Below, in pieces: positions 1 through 5,144 of a stretch of 12,980 nt of DNA. The first letter of the stretch is position 1, and the number at the start of each line of letters is the position of its first letter. The notes under the pieces were generated by a model that worked only from the letters and a program-made list of their open reading frames with translations, was not told where the DNA came from and did not search any database. A program made the translations under genes and the position numbers. The stretch comes from Holophagales bacterium (lineage in GTDB: Bacteria; Acidobacteriota; Holophagae; Holophagales; Holophagaceae), in NCBI GenBank assembly GCA_031281385.1, contig JAITFL010000040.1:1-12980 (forward strand), read 5' to 3'.

Positions 1-186
1 ACAACCATAAAGAGCTTCGACGAGGCAGTGGCAAAAGCCCTAACCATCGCCGCGCCCGGCGACCAAGTGCTGCTGAGCCCCGCCTGCTCCAGTTTTGACC
101 AATTCAAAAATTTTGAGGAGAGGGGCCGTAGGTTTGAGGAGATAGTCCGGGGGTGGAGAGATCAGGGGCCAGGGGTCAGGAATTAG
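1..186 (+). CDS. murD: MurD C-terminal fragment (UDP-N-acetylmuramoyl-L-alanine--D-glutamate ligase)
   Basis: Partial gene, cut by the left window edge; frame 1 is open from base 1 to the TAG at 184-186 (61 codons visible). The visible piece contains [19 protein letters not shown] followed by FEEIV, the hallmark C-terminal end of MurD, the cytoplasmic ligase that adds D-glutamate to UDP-MurNAc-L-Ala in peptidoglycan synthesis. The Ser-Pro-Ala-Cys and [11 protein letters not shown] residues belong to the Mur ligase C-terminal domain. The last residues after the conserved helix (roughly [10 protein letters not shown]) are encoded by an AGGGG-rich stretch unlike the rest of the gene, so the end may have been extended or replaced by low-complexity DNA. 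No ftsW or murG follows in the window, so either murD ends its cluster or the usual mur/fts order is broken here. Confidence 0.92.
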   Translation, partial: TTIKSFDEAVAKALTIAAPGDQVLLSPACSSFDQFKNFEERGRRFEEIVRGWRDQGPGVRN

Positions 187-192
187 GGGCCG

Positions 193-210
193 CTGCATGG
201 CACTATGCAG
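193..210. terminator. Small hairpin after murD, possible weak terminator
   Basis: CTGCAT (193-198) pairs with ATGCAG (205-210) around a 6-base loop, 7 bases after the murD stop. There is no T-run, so this is at best a weak or Rho-assisted terminator. Confidence 0.25.
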
Positions 211-243
211 TTCAACCATGAAAAATTAAATTGCAACAGAGCC

Positions 244-269
244 ACTTGCAAAACGTTAGTTTTGCAAGT
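244..269. repeat. Perfect 11-bp inverted repeat, loop of 4
   Basis: ACTTGCAAAAC (244-254) and GTTTTGCAAGT (259-269) are exact reverse complements separated by gtta. Each arm holds the core CTTGCAAAA that recurs in most other intergenic regions of this window. It lies in the gene-free stretch 187-532. Confidence 0.85.
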
Positions 270-277
270 CACCGGAG

Positions 278-351
278 GAACAGGGTCAAGTGGCGTTGGT
301 CTTTGGCGCTACCTATGCAGCGTCAAAGCCTTACGCCACTAAACCCTGTTC
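278..351. other. Long imperfect hairpin upstream of the response regulator
   Basis: From the outside in: GAACAGGGT (278-286) pairs with ACCCTGTTC (343-351), AGTGGCGT (289-296) with ACGCCACT (333-340), GG (298-299) with CC (329-330), and CTTTGGCGCT (301-310) with AGCGTCAAAG (319-328, one G-T wobble), leaving an 8-base loop. About 29 pairs in 74 bases is far beyond chance and points to a structured RNA or a palindromic repeat. A related hairpin sits at 8671-8723. Confidence 0.75.
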
Positions 352-355
352 TGCG

Positions 356-436
356 CCCGACCGGAGCGGACTCTGGCGTGAAAGCACTGTAAACAGGCGA
401 GTTATAAAATCCAGCCAGAGACAGCGGAAGGTCGGG
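356..436. other. Nested stems, possible structured 5' leader
   Basis: CCCGACC (356-362) is complementary to GGTCGGG (430-436), and inside it CTCTGGC (371-377) is complementary to GCCAGAG (414-420). The nesting is what a folded leader RNA or small RNA would show. It follows directly on the 278-351 hairpin and ends about 97 bases before the response regulator start. I do not recognise a known riboswitch class. Confidence 0.45.
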
Positions 437-451
437 AGCAGACGTACCACC

Positions 452-469
452 GAGTTTTGCAAGAAGCTC
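452..469 (-). repeat. Copy of the TCTTGCAAAA border motif (inverted)
   Basis: Read on the minus strand this is GAGCTTCTTGCAAAACTC. Its first 16 bases match the plus-strand copy at 3854-3869. It lies 64 bases before the response regulator start. Confidence 0.6.
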
Positions 470-532
470 AACAGCCTCAAATTAATTGCCAACTCCAAGC
501 ATATTCTGATAAATTGGCATATAGAGGTTCAC

Positions 533-1504
533 ATGCCACGTCTCCTTTTGGTGGACGACAACCCTAGTATCCACAAAATTGTCGCGTCTTTGCTGGACTC
601 AACGGCCATTGAAGTTCTGCATGCAAACAACGCTGAAGATGCACTGAAATTCATGGAGGATGGAGCAGAGTTTGACGTGGCCCTGGTGGACACCTCACTC
701 CCAAATATGGACGGCTGGGGGCTATTGGAGCAGCTAAGATCCGATGCGAGGACGGAATATCGTCCCATCGCCATGATGGCCGGGGTGCTTGAGGACGTTG
801 ATCTGGCGCGAATCGAAAAGGCGCCCATCCAGGCTTTTCTTCGCAAGCCCGTTGACCTGCGCGACTTGCAGGACAAAGTAACGGCACTGATCGCTATGCC
901 CAACATGCCGGCCAAAGTTACGCTGCCGCCAGCGGAGCCAGAGGCACAGCCAGCAGAACCTGCCACCCCACCTGCGGAACCAGCAGAAGCACCACCGCCG
1001 CCCGAGGAGCCTGTCATTCTGCCGGATGTGCCGTTGCAGTCAGCAGAATCTGCCGCGCCATCCGAAATTCAATTGCAACCGGCAGATACGGCTCGTTCGG
1101 ATCTTCTTGTCTTAGAGGCACAGGATTTGGCCCAAGAAATCGCCCTCGCGGTGCCAGATGCCATTGAAGGGGATGAACAGCCAGAAGAGGGCGCGATCAC
1201 CATCGAACTTGAGGACCTTGACCTTTCAAAGATAGACCAATTGGTCGCCCCCACCCCGTACGATGACCAGCCCGACTCAGCCCGAGGCGGGCAGGGAAGC
1301 GACCCAGACAACTTTTTGGACACGGCCCCTGACAACTTTTTGGACACTGTCCCCGAGGACTTTGGCCCCGAGCCAGAGCTGGAAGACGCCCATGCTGGGC
1401 AACATTCCCCGATTGCCAACGAATTGCTGTCGGATCAAGAATTCATTAAGGCCGTGGCAAAAGAGGTGGCAAAAAACATATCTTTGCACGACATTGATGA
1501 CTAA
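533..1504 (+). CDS. Single-domain-type response regulator with long Pro/Glu/Ala-rich tail
   Basis: The product has 323 aa. Residues 1-120 form a CheY-like receiver: D8 and D9 bind the metal, D53 (in ALVDTSLPNMDGWG) is the expected phosphorylation site, and K105 (FLRKPVDL) is the conserved lysine, 52 residues after D53 as in CheY. The switch Thr/Ser expected 30 residues after D53 is Ala83. Residues 130-160 are Pro-Ala-Glu repeats and 160-290 an acidic, probably disordered linker, including two tandem PDNFLDT octapeptides (258-273). A short amphipathic helix ends the protein (LLSDQEFIKAVAKEVAKN). There is no DNA-binding or enzymatic output domain, so it probably acts by protein contact. ATG 533 is chosen because AGAGG lies 5 bases upstream and the receiver starts exactly there; an in-frame GTG at 290 lies inside a hairpin. 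It heads an apparent operon with the next two genes. No histidine kinase is nearby. Confidence 0.88.
   Translation: MPRLLLVDDNPSIHKIVASLLDSTAIEVLHANNAEDALKFMEDGAEFDVALVDTSLPNMDGWGLLEQLRSDARTEYRPIAMMAGVLEDVDLARIEKAPIQAFLRKPVDLRDLQDKVTALIAMPNMPAKVTLPPAEPEAQPAEPATPPAEPAEAPPPPEEPVILPDVPLQSAESAAPSEIQLQPADTARSDLLVLEAQDLAQEIALAVPDAIEGDEQPEEGAITIELEDLDLSKIDQLVAPTPYDDQPDSARGGQGSDPDNFLDTAPDNFLDTVPEDFGPEPELEDAHAGQHSPIANELLSDQEFIKAVAKEVAKNISLHDIDD
1304..1351 (+). repeat. 24-bp tandem duplication inside the response regulator gene
   Basis: Two adjacent 24-bp units (1304-1327 and 1328-1351) encode PDNFLDTA and PDNFLDTV. They share the run GACAACTTTTTGGACAC and differ at only a few bases, so this is a recent in-frame duplication in the disordered linker. 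A third, diverged unit (PEDFG) may follow. Confidence 0.85.
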
Positions 1505-1582
1505 TGCCAAGCCCGATCGCGCCGATAGACCTAGCGTCGGCCAAGCTATAGCAAAGCGCATGGTTTTGCTGGAAGCCACAAA

Positions 1583-2230
1583 ATGATCACCGGGTTCAAT
1601 ACCGAGTTGAGGTTCAATGACCGGACTATCCACATTCAGACCGAGGAACATGGCCCGCATGGCCAGAAAATCCAGACCTTGATCTACGTCGGCGGCGAAA
1701 TTTTGGACAGCGTCCAAAGCGACTGCTCCGACCTGCTGAAAAATGGCCAGCTACCAGATGGCGACATCATGACGAAGATGGAAGAGCAGCACAAGCGGGT
1801 CGTCCTCGACATAGAAAAAGGCGAATACGACGCCAAGATACAGGACGGAGAGCTATCCGTAGAAAGGGCGTTCCACGGCAGGCCGCTGTTGGAAGCCTTA
1901 CTGGAATACCTTGGGCGAGAAGGGGGCGTAGAAACGCTGGAACTGTCGCTGAAAGAGCCACTGGTGCCTATATTTGGCTCGGAATTAAAATTTTCGGTGG
2001 CGGCGCGGCTGTGCATAAGCAAATTTCCCATACCCAGCGCAGAGATGGCAGTGAGCTTTGTGTCAAACGACCAAAAAGCGGTCGAATTGGCCTCTGGCTG
2101 GACAGACGCGAATGGAATATTTGATTGTTCCATCGCCCTTCCCCCTCGGCAGCCCGGGCGTTGCTCCATAATCGTGTCCTGCGTTTCAGAATACGGGGAC
2201 GACTCGCTGCAAGCGTCTGTTTTGACTTAG
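1583..2230 (+). CDS. Conserved hypothetical protein (MITGFNTE-type)
   Basis: The product has 215 aa, no signal peptide and no membrane segment. ATG 1583 has GGAAG at 1571-1575. The N-terminal 80 residues begin MITGFNTELRFNDRTIHIQTE and continue through LIYVGGEILDSVQSD to MEEQHKRVVLDI. I recall this start (MxxGFNTxxxxxGxxxHVQTE, then a GGxI segment) from uncharacterised proteins in several Gram-negative phyla, but I know no function for them. Residues 135-215 look like a beta-sandwich of the Ig or Big type (alternating hydrophobics, then SGWTDANGIFDCSIALPP), suggesting a small extra binding domain. It lies 78 bases after the response regulator and 28 before the asparaginase start, so it is probably co-transcribed with both. 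A partner role for the response regulator is inference from position only. Confidence 0.75.
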   Translation: MITGFNTELRFNDRTIHIQTEEHGPHGQKIQTLIYVGGEILDSVQSDCSDLLKNGQLPDGDIMTKMEEQHKRVVLDIEKGEYDAKIQDGELSVERAFHGRPLLEALLEYLGREGGVETLELSLKEPLVPIFGSELKFSVAARLCISKFPIPSAEMAVSFVSNDQKAVELASGWTDANGIFDCSIALPPRQPGRCSIIVSCVSEYGDDSLQASVLT

Positions 2231-2246
2231 ATTGAATGTTGTTATT

Positions 2247-2261
2247 GGAGGAGGGAACTTG
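2247..2261 (+). promoter_or_regulatory. Strong Shine-Dalgarno fixing a TTG start for the asparaginase
   Basis: GGAGGAGGG (2247-2255) precedes TTG at 2259-2261 at ideal spacing (7 bases from the first GGAGG). The upstream in-frame TTG at 2232 has no ribosome site and would add nine residues ahead of the conserved strand, so 2259 is the better start. Confidence 0.8.
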
Positions 2262-3245
2262 CGCCCCAGCATTTTGATCATCCACACAGGCGGGACTCTT
2301 GGAATGGCCGCCGCCAGCGGCTCACAGGGCTTGGCCCCTGGGCCTTTTTTGGACAAGCTGCTGGATCAATTGCCGGAGCTGCGCGAGATCGCCGATTTAG
2401 AGCTGGAAGTCCCTTTCAACCGCGACAGCTCCGCGCTGGAACCAAGCGACCTTTTGCAGATAGCGGGCCACATCCGCGACCGCCACTCAAAATACCAAGG
2501 CGTAGTGGTGATCCATGGAACCGACACGATGGCCTTTACTGCGTCCATGCTTGGCTTCACGCTGTCCGATTTGAACATTCCCATAGTGCTTACGGGTTCG
2601 CAAAGGCCGCTGTCGTTCATCAGGAGCGACGCGAGGGCCAACCTCATAGACGCTGTAACGCTGGCCGCAAGGGGAATCCCCGACATAGGCATCTGCTTTG
2701 GGGACTACTGGATTAGGGGAGTGGCGGCAAACAAGAGCAGCGTCCACAGGTACTGCGCCTTTGACTCGCCCAACCTGCCCTATTTGGCAGAGTTTGGGCT
2801 GACCATACAGTTTTCGCCACACGCAGGCAAATTCGAGCGGAACGTGCCGAGCGGCGTGGGAAAAAGCCTAGAGAGCGCGATAGCCGTCTATACGCCACAC
2901 CCTGGGATGCCATGGGAGCCAGTGCCGATGTGGGCAAAAGCCGCACTGATACAGGCCTATGGCGCGGGTAACCTTCCCATGGACAGGCCCGACTTGATCC
3001 ATCTATTTGAAGATGCAAGAGAGAGGCGGCTTCCCGTGGTAGTCACCAGCCAATGCGTATCGGGCGGAACAAACCTCGCAACGTACGAGCTTGGCAAAAG
3101 AGCCGCCGCCCTTGGTGCCATACAGGGCGGGCTGCATACTAGATGGGCCGCCCTGGCGAAACTCGGGCTCTGCCTTGGCGCCTCGTTTGGCTTGGACGGA
3201 GTGCGCGAAGCATTCCAAACTTCTTGGGCAGGGGAGCCTGTTTAG
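2259..3245 (+). CDS. ansA: Type I L-asparaginase (cytoplasmic)
   Basis: The product has 328 aa from TTG 2259, the usual size for type I asparaginases, which hydrolyse L-asparagine to aspartate and ammonia. It starts at the first beta strand, ILIIHTGGTLGM, with the nucleophile Thr13. The second signature is VVVIHGTDTM with Thr88 and Asp89. Lys159 in AANKSSVHR aligns with the catalytic lysine of E. coli AnsA. LTGSQRPL, RSDARANLIDA and the C-terminal AYGAGN and SQCVSGGTNL segments complete the family pattern. There is no signal peptide, unlike periplasmic type II enzymes. It is the last gene of the apparent response regulator operon and is followed by a 660-bp non-coding region. A glutaminase or Glu-tRNA(Gln) amidotransferase GatD role is less likely because the GatD-specific N-terminal domain is absent. 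Confidence 0.92.
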   Translation: MRPSILIIHTGGTLGMAAASGSQGLAPGPFLDKLLDQLPELREIADLELEVPFNRDSSALEPSDLLQIAGHIRDRHSKYQGVVVIHGTDTMAFTASMLGFTLSDLNIPIVLTGSQRPLSFIRSDARANLIDAVTLAARGIPDIGICFGDYWIRGVAANKSSVHRYCAFDSPNLPYLAEFGLTIQFSPHAGKFERNVPSGVGKSLESAIAVYTPHPGMPWEPVPMWAKAALIQAYGAGNLPMDRPDLIHLFEDARERRLPVVVTSQCVSGGTNLATYELGKRAAALGAIQGGLHTRWAALAKLGLCLGASFGLDGVREAFQTSWAGEPV

Positions 3246-3322
3246 ATAGGGCATAGGGGTAGGGATTAGGTAAAAATTGATGCGGCACTTCCCGCCGGGT
3301 CATACTGATTTGCAATCAAAAC

Positions 3323-3338
3323 AGCGTCTTGCAAAACT
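3323..3338 (+). repeat. Copy of the TCTTGCAAAA border motif
   Basis: AGCGTCTTGCAAAACT carries the 10-base core TCTTGCAAAA and lies inside repeat copy A, just before its tandem array. Confidence 0.5.
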
Positions 3339-3345
3339 ATCCGCC

Positions 3346-3433
3346 CGCCCATCGAAGCCACCCCTATGCATCCGCCCATTCATCGGAGCCATCCCGAGCA
3401 TCCACCAGCCCATCGTAGCCATGCCCATGTATC
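3346..3433 (+). repeat. Degenerate tandem array of 27-31 bp units
   Basis: There are three units, at 3346-3372, 3373-3402 and 3403-3433. Each contains CCCATC or CATCG, then AGCC, then a CCC run, and ends in ATC. Copy B has two such units (11316-11345 and 11346-11376). The array runs straight into the highly conserved CCCCTACATAGGGCAGTAGG block. Confidence 0.65.
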
Positions 3434-3474
3434 CGCCCCTACATAGGGCAGTAGGCGAGGCGAGGACAAGGGGT

Positions 3475-3530
3475 CTGGGGAGTAATGAAGGGTGGACTCG
3501 CATGCGAGGCCGCCCTGAATGAATCCCCAG
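3475..3530. other. Clamp hairpin with inner stem in repeat copy A
   Basis: CTGGGGA (3475-3481) pairs with TCCCCAG (3524-3530). Inside, bases 3490-3500 pair with 3505-3515 around the loop CATG, with one T-G wobble and one A-G mismatch. The outer clamp is identical in copy B, while the inner part differs and refolds as CGCTCG/CGAGCG. Confidence 0.65.
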
Positions 3531-3603
3531 TTAGCATTTAGGAAGCTTTTCCGCGCCCCGGCGCAAAACGCAACAGTCCGCAAGATGCTCGCCCCGAGTC
3601 CAA

Positions 3604-3623
3604 GCAGCGAATGACCTCGCTGC
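3604..3623. other. 7-bp hairpin with compensatory change between copies
   Basis: GCAGCGA (3604-3610), loop atgacc, TCGCTGC (3617-3623). In copy B the same stem is GCAGCGC and GCGCTGC (11545-11564) with the identical loop: the closing A-T pair has become C-G, so pairing is preserved. Confidence 0.7.
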
Positions 3624-3690
3624 GTACTCAATCGGCTTAAACATGGCGCGGCGAAGCCGCACCAATTTTGGAACCTGCCGCCGCGCCGCT

Positions 3691-3718
3691 ATTTTAGGTT
3701 GAGCCATTATCCTAAAAT
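3691..3718. other. Hairpin in the non-coding region 3661-3905
   Basis: ATTTTAGG (3691-3698) pairs with CCTAAAAT (3711-3718) around a 12-base loop. GGCGCGGCG (3645-3653) can also pair with CGCCGCGCC (3679-3687). There is no T-run, so terminator function for the converging genes is uncertain. I see no gene in 3661-3905. Confidence 0.5.
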
Positions 3719-3853
3719 AACGTCAAGGCTTATTTTAACTTGGGAGCGCAAAGCATGTAGAGGGGCCTACAGGGCAGATACGTGACAATATCCACGGTTG
3801 GCGAGAGAGCCACGGCCTTCGTGCCTTCGCCATTGCCGCCAAACCCGCCGATT

Positions 3854-3883
3854 GAGCTTCTTGCAAAACTTGGCCAATTTTGG
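3854..3883 (+). repeat. Copy of the TCTTGCAAAA border motif (long form)
   Basis: A 30-bp copy starting GAGCTTCTTGCAAAA and ending CAATTTTGG. It matches the copy at 6945-6974 at 24 of 30 positions. It ends 22 bases beyond the 3' end of the heptose kinase gene. Confidence 0.6.
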
Positions 3884-3905
3884 ATCGCGAAGTCTCTTGA
3901 CGCCC

Positions 3906-4895
3906 CTATACCCTATCAAGTATCTCCTCTGGCGTGGTGGTGGCAGTACCCATCTTGCCTACGACCACGCCGGCTGCGGCGTTGGCCAGCATGGCGGCGT
4001 CTATCCAATCCAGCTTGGCGGCCAGGGCAGCGGCAAATGCGGCTATCACTGTGTCGCCCGCGCCCGATACGTCATAGACTTCCCTAGCCTCAGTGGGTAT
4101 GGTCCAGATGGCTTGCTTCCCTCTCTTTGGTTTTACCAGGGCCACTCCCTTTTCGCTGCGCGTCACCAACAGCCCCCCCAATTCAAGCTCGGCGGCTAGT
4201 TCCAGCGCGGCCTGCGCCAATTCTTCGTCCGTCTTTGCTGGGCGGCGCGAGAGTTCGCTCAGTTCTTTTGAGTTTGGCGTCAAGGCGGTCGCGCCACTGT
4301 AGAGGCCCTTGTGGGCGGGCTTTGGGTCAACTATCCAAGGTATGTCATTTTTCTTGGCGCACTCACTGATTGCGTCTATAGTCTCTTGGCAGATGGCGCC
4401 TTTGGCGTAGTCGGAGACGACTATGGCCGACGCGCTATTGGCCATTTCAATGATTTTGGCTATAAGCGCCTTAGCCGCTCTGCCGCTGGAAGGCCCTATC
4501 TCTTCCCTGTCAATCCTCAGCATCTGCTGACTGTGGCCTACGATGCGGGTCTTGATGATGGTGGGTTTTGTTGGGTCTTCCACTAGGCCACATCCGCTGA
4601 TGCCCAAGTTTGAGATCAATGTTCGCACTCGCCCACCGGCGGCGTCTTTCCCTATGGCGCCCACCAGCAGGGGGTCGGCCCCTATTGCCTTTAAGTTGGA
4701 CGCCACGTTGGCCGCTCCGCCCAGCACCCACTTTTCTGCCGTCACGCGGATTATGGGGACTGGGGCTTCGGGAGATATTCTGTTCACTTCGCCAAATAGG
4801 TACTCGTCCAGCATGAGGTCGCCATAGACAAGCACTTTTTGTCCTTGGATGGCATTCAGCGCAGCCACCGCGCTCTTTCTGGTCAGTTTGTTCAT
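3906..4895 (-). CDS. rfaE1: D-glycero-beta-D-manno-heptose-7-phosphate kinase (kinase domain only)
   Basis: The product has 329 aa in the PfkB/ribokinase fold. It phosphorylates heptose 7-phosphate at C1 on the way to ADP-L-glycero-D-manno-heptose for the LPS inner core. The diagnostic segment GDLMLDEYLFGEVNRISPEAP lies near residues 23-43, LGGAANVASNL (about 57-67) binds sugar, and DVSGAGDTV (275-283) is the PfkB ATP signature with catalytic base Asp281. The length corresponds only to the N-terminal half of the E. coli bifunctional enzyme; the nucleotidyltransferase domain is absent and must be encoded elsewhere. ATG 4895 is chosen because GGTGA lies 5 bases upstream; GTG 4904 is possible but has no ribosome site. 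It is the last gene of an apparent operon, 44 bases after the Trm112-like gene. A role in LPS implies an outer membrane. Confidence 0.92.
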   Translation of the reverse strand: MNKLTRKSAVAALNAIQGQKVLVYGDLMLDEYLFGEVNRISPEAPVPIIRVTAEKWVLGGAANVASNLKAIGADPLLVGAIGKDAAGGRVRTLISNLGISGCGLVEDPTKPTIIKTRIVGHSQQMLRIDREEIGPSSGRAAKALIAKIIEMANSASAIVVSDYAKGAICQETIDAISECAKKNDIPWIVDPKPAHKGLYSGATALTPNSKELSELSRRPAKTDEELAQAALELAAELELGGLLVTRSEKGVALVKPKRGKQAIWTIPTEAREVYDVSGAGDTVIAAFAAALAAKLDWIDAAMLANAAAGVVVGKMGTATTTPEEILDRV

Positions 4896-4939
4896 ATCAA
4901 TCACCGATGGTCATTGTACATGTTGGGTTCATTCAGCGA

Positions 4940-5137
4940 CTATTTATTTTTTGGCTTCTCGCCCGCAACTGCCCTCTCCGCCAACAGAATAGGAATGCCA
5001 TTCTCAATGGGGTACTTTGAGAAGCAGAGTCCGCATTGCAGCCAGTCGCCCAGATCCGTCAAGTCGCCGTGGCAGGGCTCGCCTTCGCGCTCGCCAGGGC
5101 AGCAGAGGATGCTCAGGAGCTCAGGGTCAATGGGCAT
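4940..5137 (-). CDS. Trm112/UPF0434-family zinc-ribbon mini-protein
   Basis: The product has 65 aa. It starts MPIDPELLSILCCPG and contains CGLC (Cys35, Cys38), then YPIENGIPILL, the typical Trm112p/YcaR (UPF0434) layout: a first cysteine pair in LxxLxCP, a second in the ribbon, then the YPIxxGIPxLL strand. An extra Cys22 lies between them. In eukaryotes and archaea Trm112 activates methyltransferases; the bacterial role is poorly defined, and YcaR genes often sit beside LPS genes. Here the heptose kinase follows 44 bases downstream, which fits that pattern. ATG 5137 is preferred to longer starts because GGGTGA lies just upstream and the conserved fold begins there; a longer version would overlap the preceding gene, whose stop is 7 bases upstream. 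The lysine-rich C-terminus (GEKPKNK) is unconserved. Confidence 0.85.
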   Translation of the reverse strand: MPIDPELLSILCCPGEREGEPCHGDLTDLGDWLQCGLCFSKYPIENGIPILLAERAVAGEKPKNK

Positions 5138-5144
5138 TTTGGTA

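Larger units (their letters stand above)
3279..3660. repeat. Structured intergenic repeat, copy A
   Basis: About 380 bp, direct-repeat partner of 11239-11605. The best-conserved core (3425-3464) differs from copy B at 2 of 40 positions; further matching blocks lie around 3475-3485, 3524-3540 and 3599-3660. Parts in order: a degenerate tandem array (3346-3433), a clamp hairpin (3475-3530), a covarying hairpin (3604-3623) and a GCGGC/GCCGC hairpin at 3649-3660. Both copies lie between the 3' ends of two converging genes. Short minus-strand reading frames cross it, but the two copies are out of frame with each other partway through, so I read it as non-coding. Confidence 0.8.

Noticed and set aside
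290..532. N-terminal extension of the response regulator from GTG 290
   Set aside because: The extension would be read through the 278-351 hairpin and a border motif. The receiver fold begins at ATG 533, which has AGAGG upstream.
529..1017. Ser/Gly/Ala-rich minus-strand frame opposite the response regulator
   Set aside because: Antisense shadow of the Pro/Ala/Glu-rich coding sequence; no ribosome site and no recognisable domain.
3346..3433. CRISPR array
   Set aside because: Units are degenerate, adjacent and without unique spacers, and no cas genes are present.
3380..3631. Minus-strand protein gene in repeat copy A (begins MSTQRGHSLLGLG) and its counterpart at 11264-11572 (MKTQRGHALLGLG)
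   Set aside because: The starts look alike, but single-base gaps shift the frame between copies and a stem is preserved by compensatory change, favouring structured non-coding DNA.
3782..4199. Plus-strand frames opposite the heptose kinase 3' end
   Set aside because: Antisense shadows of a well-supported gene; compositionally odd and without ribosome sites.
4896..4904. GTG 4904 as start of the heptose kinase
   Set aside because: There is no ribosome site for it, whereas ATG 4895 has GGTGA at 5 bases. The difference is only three residues.
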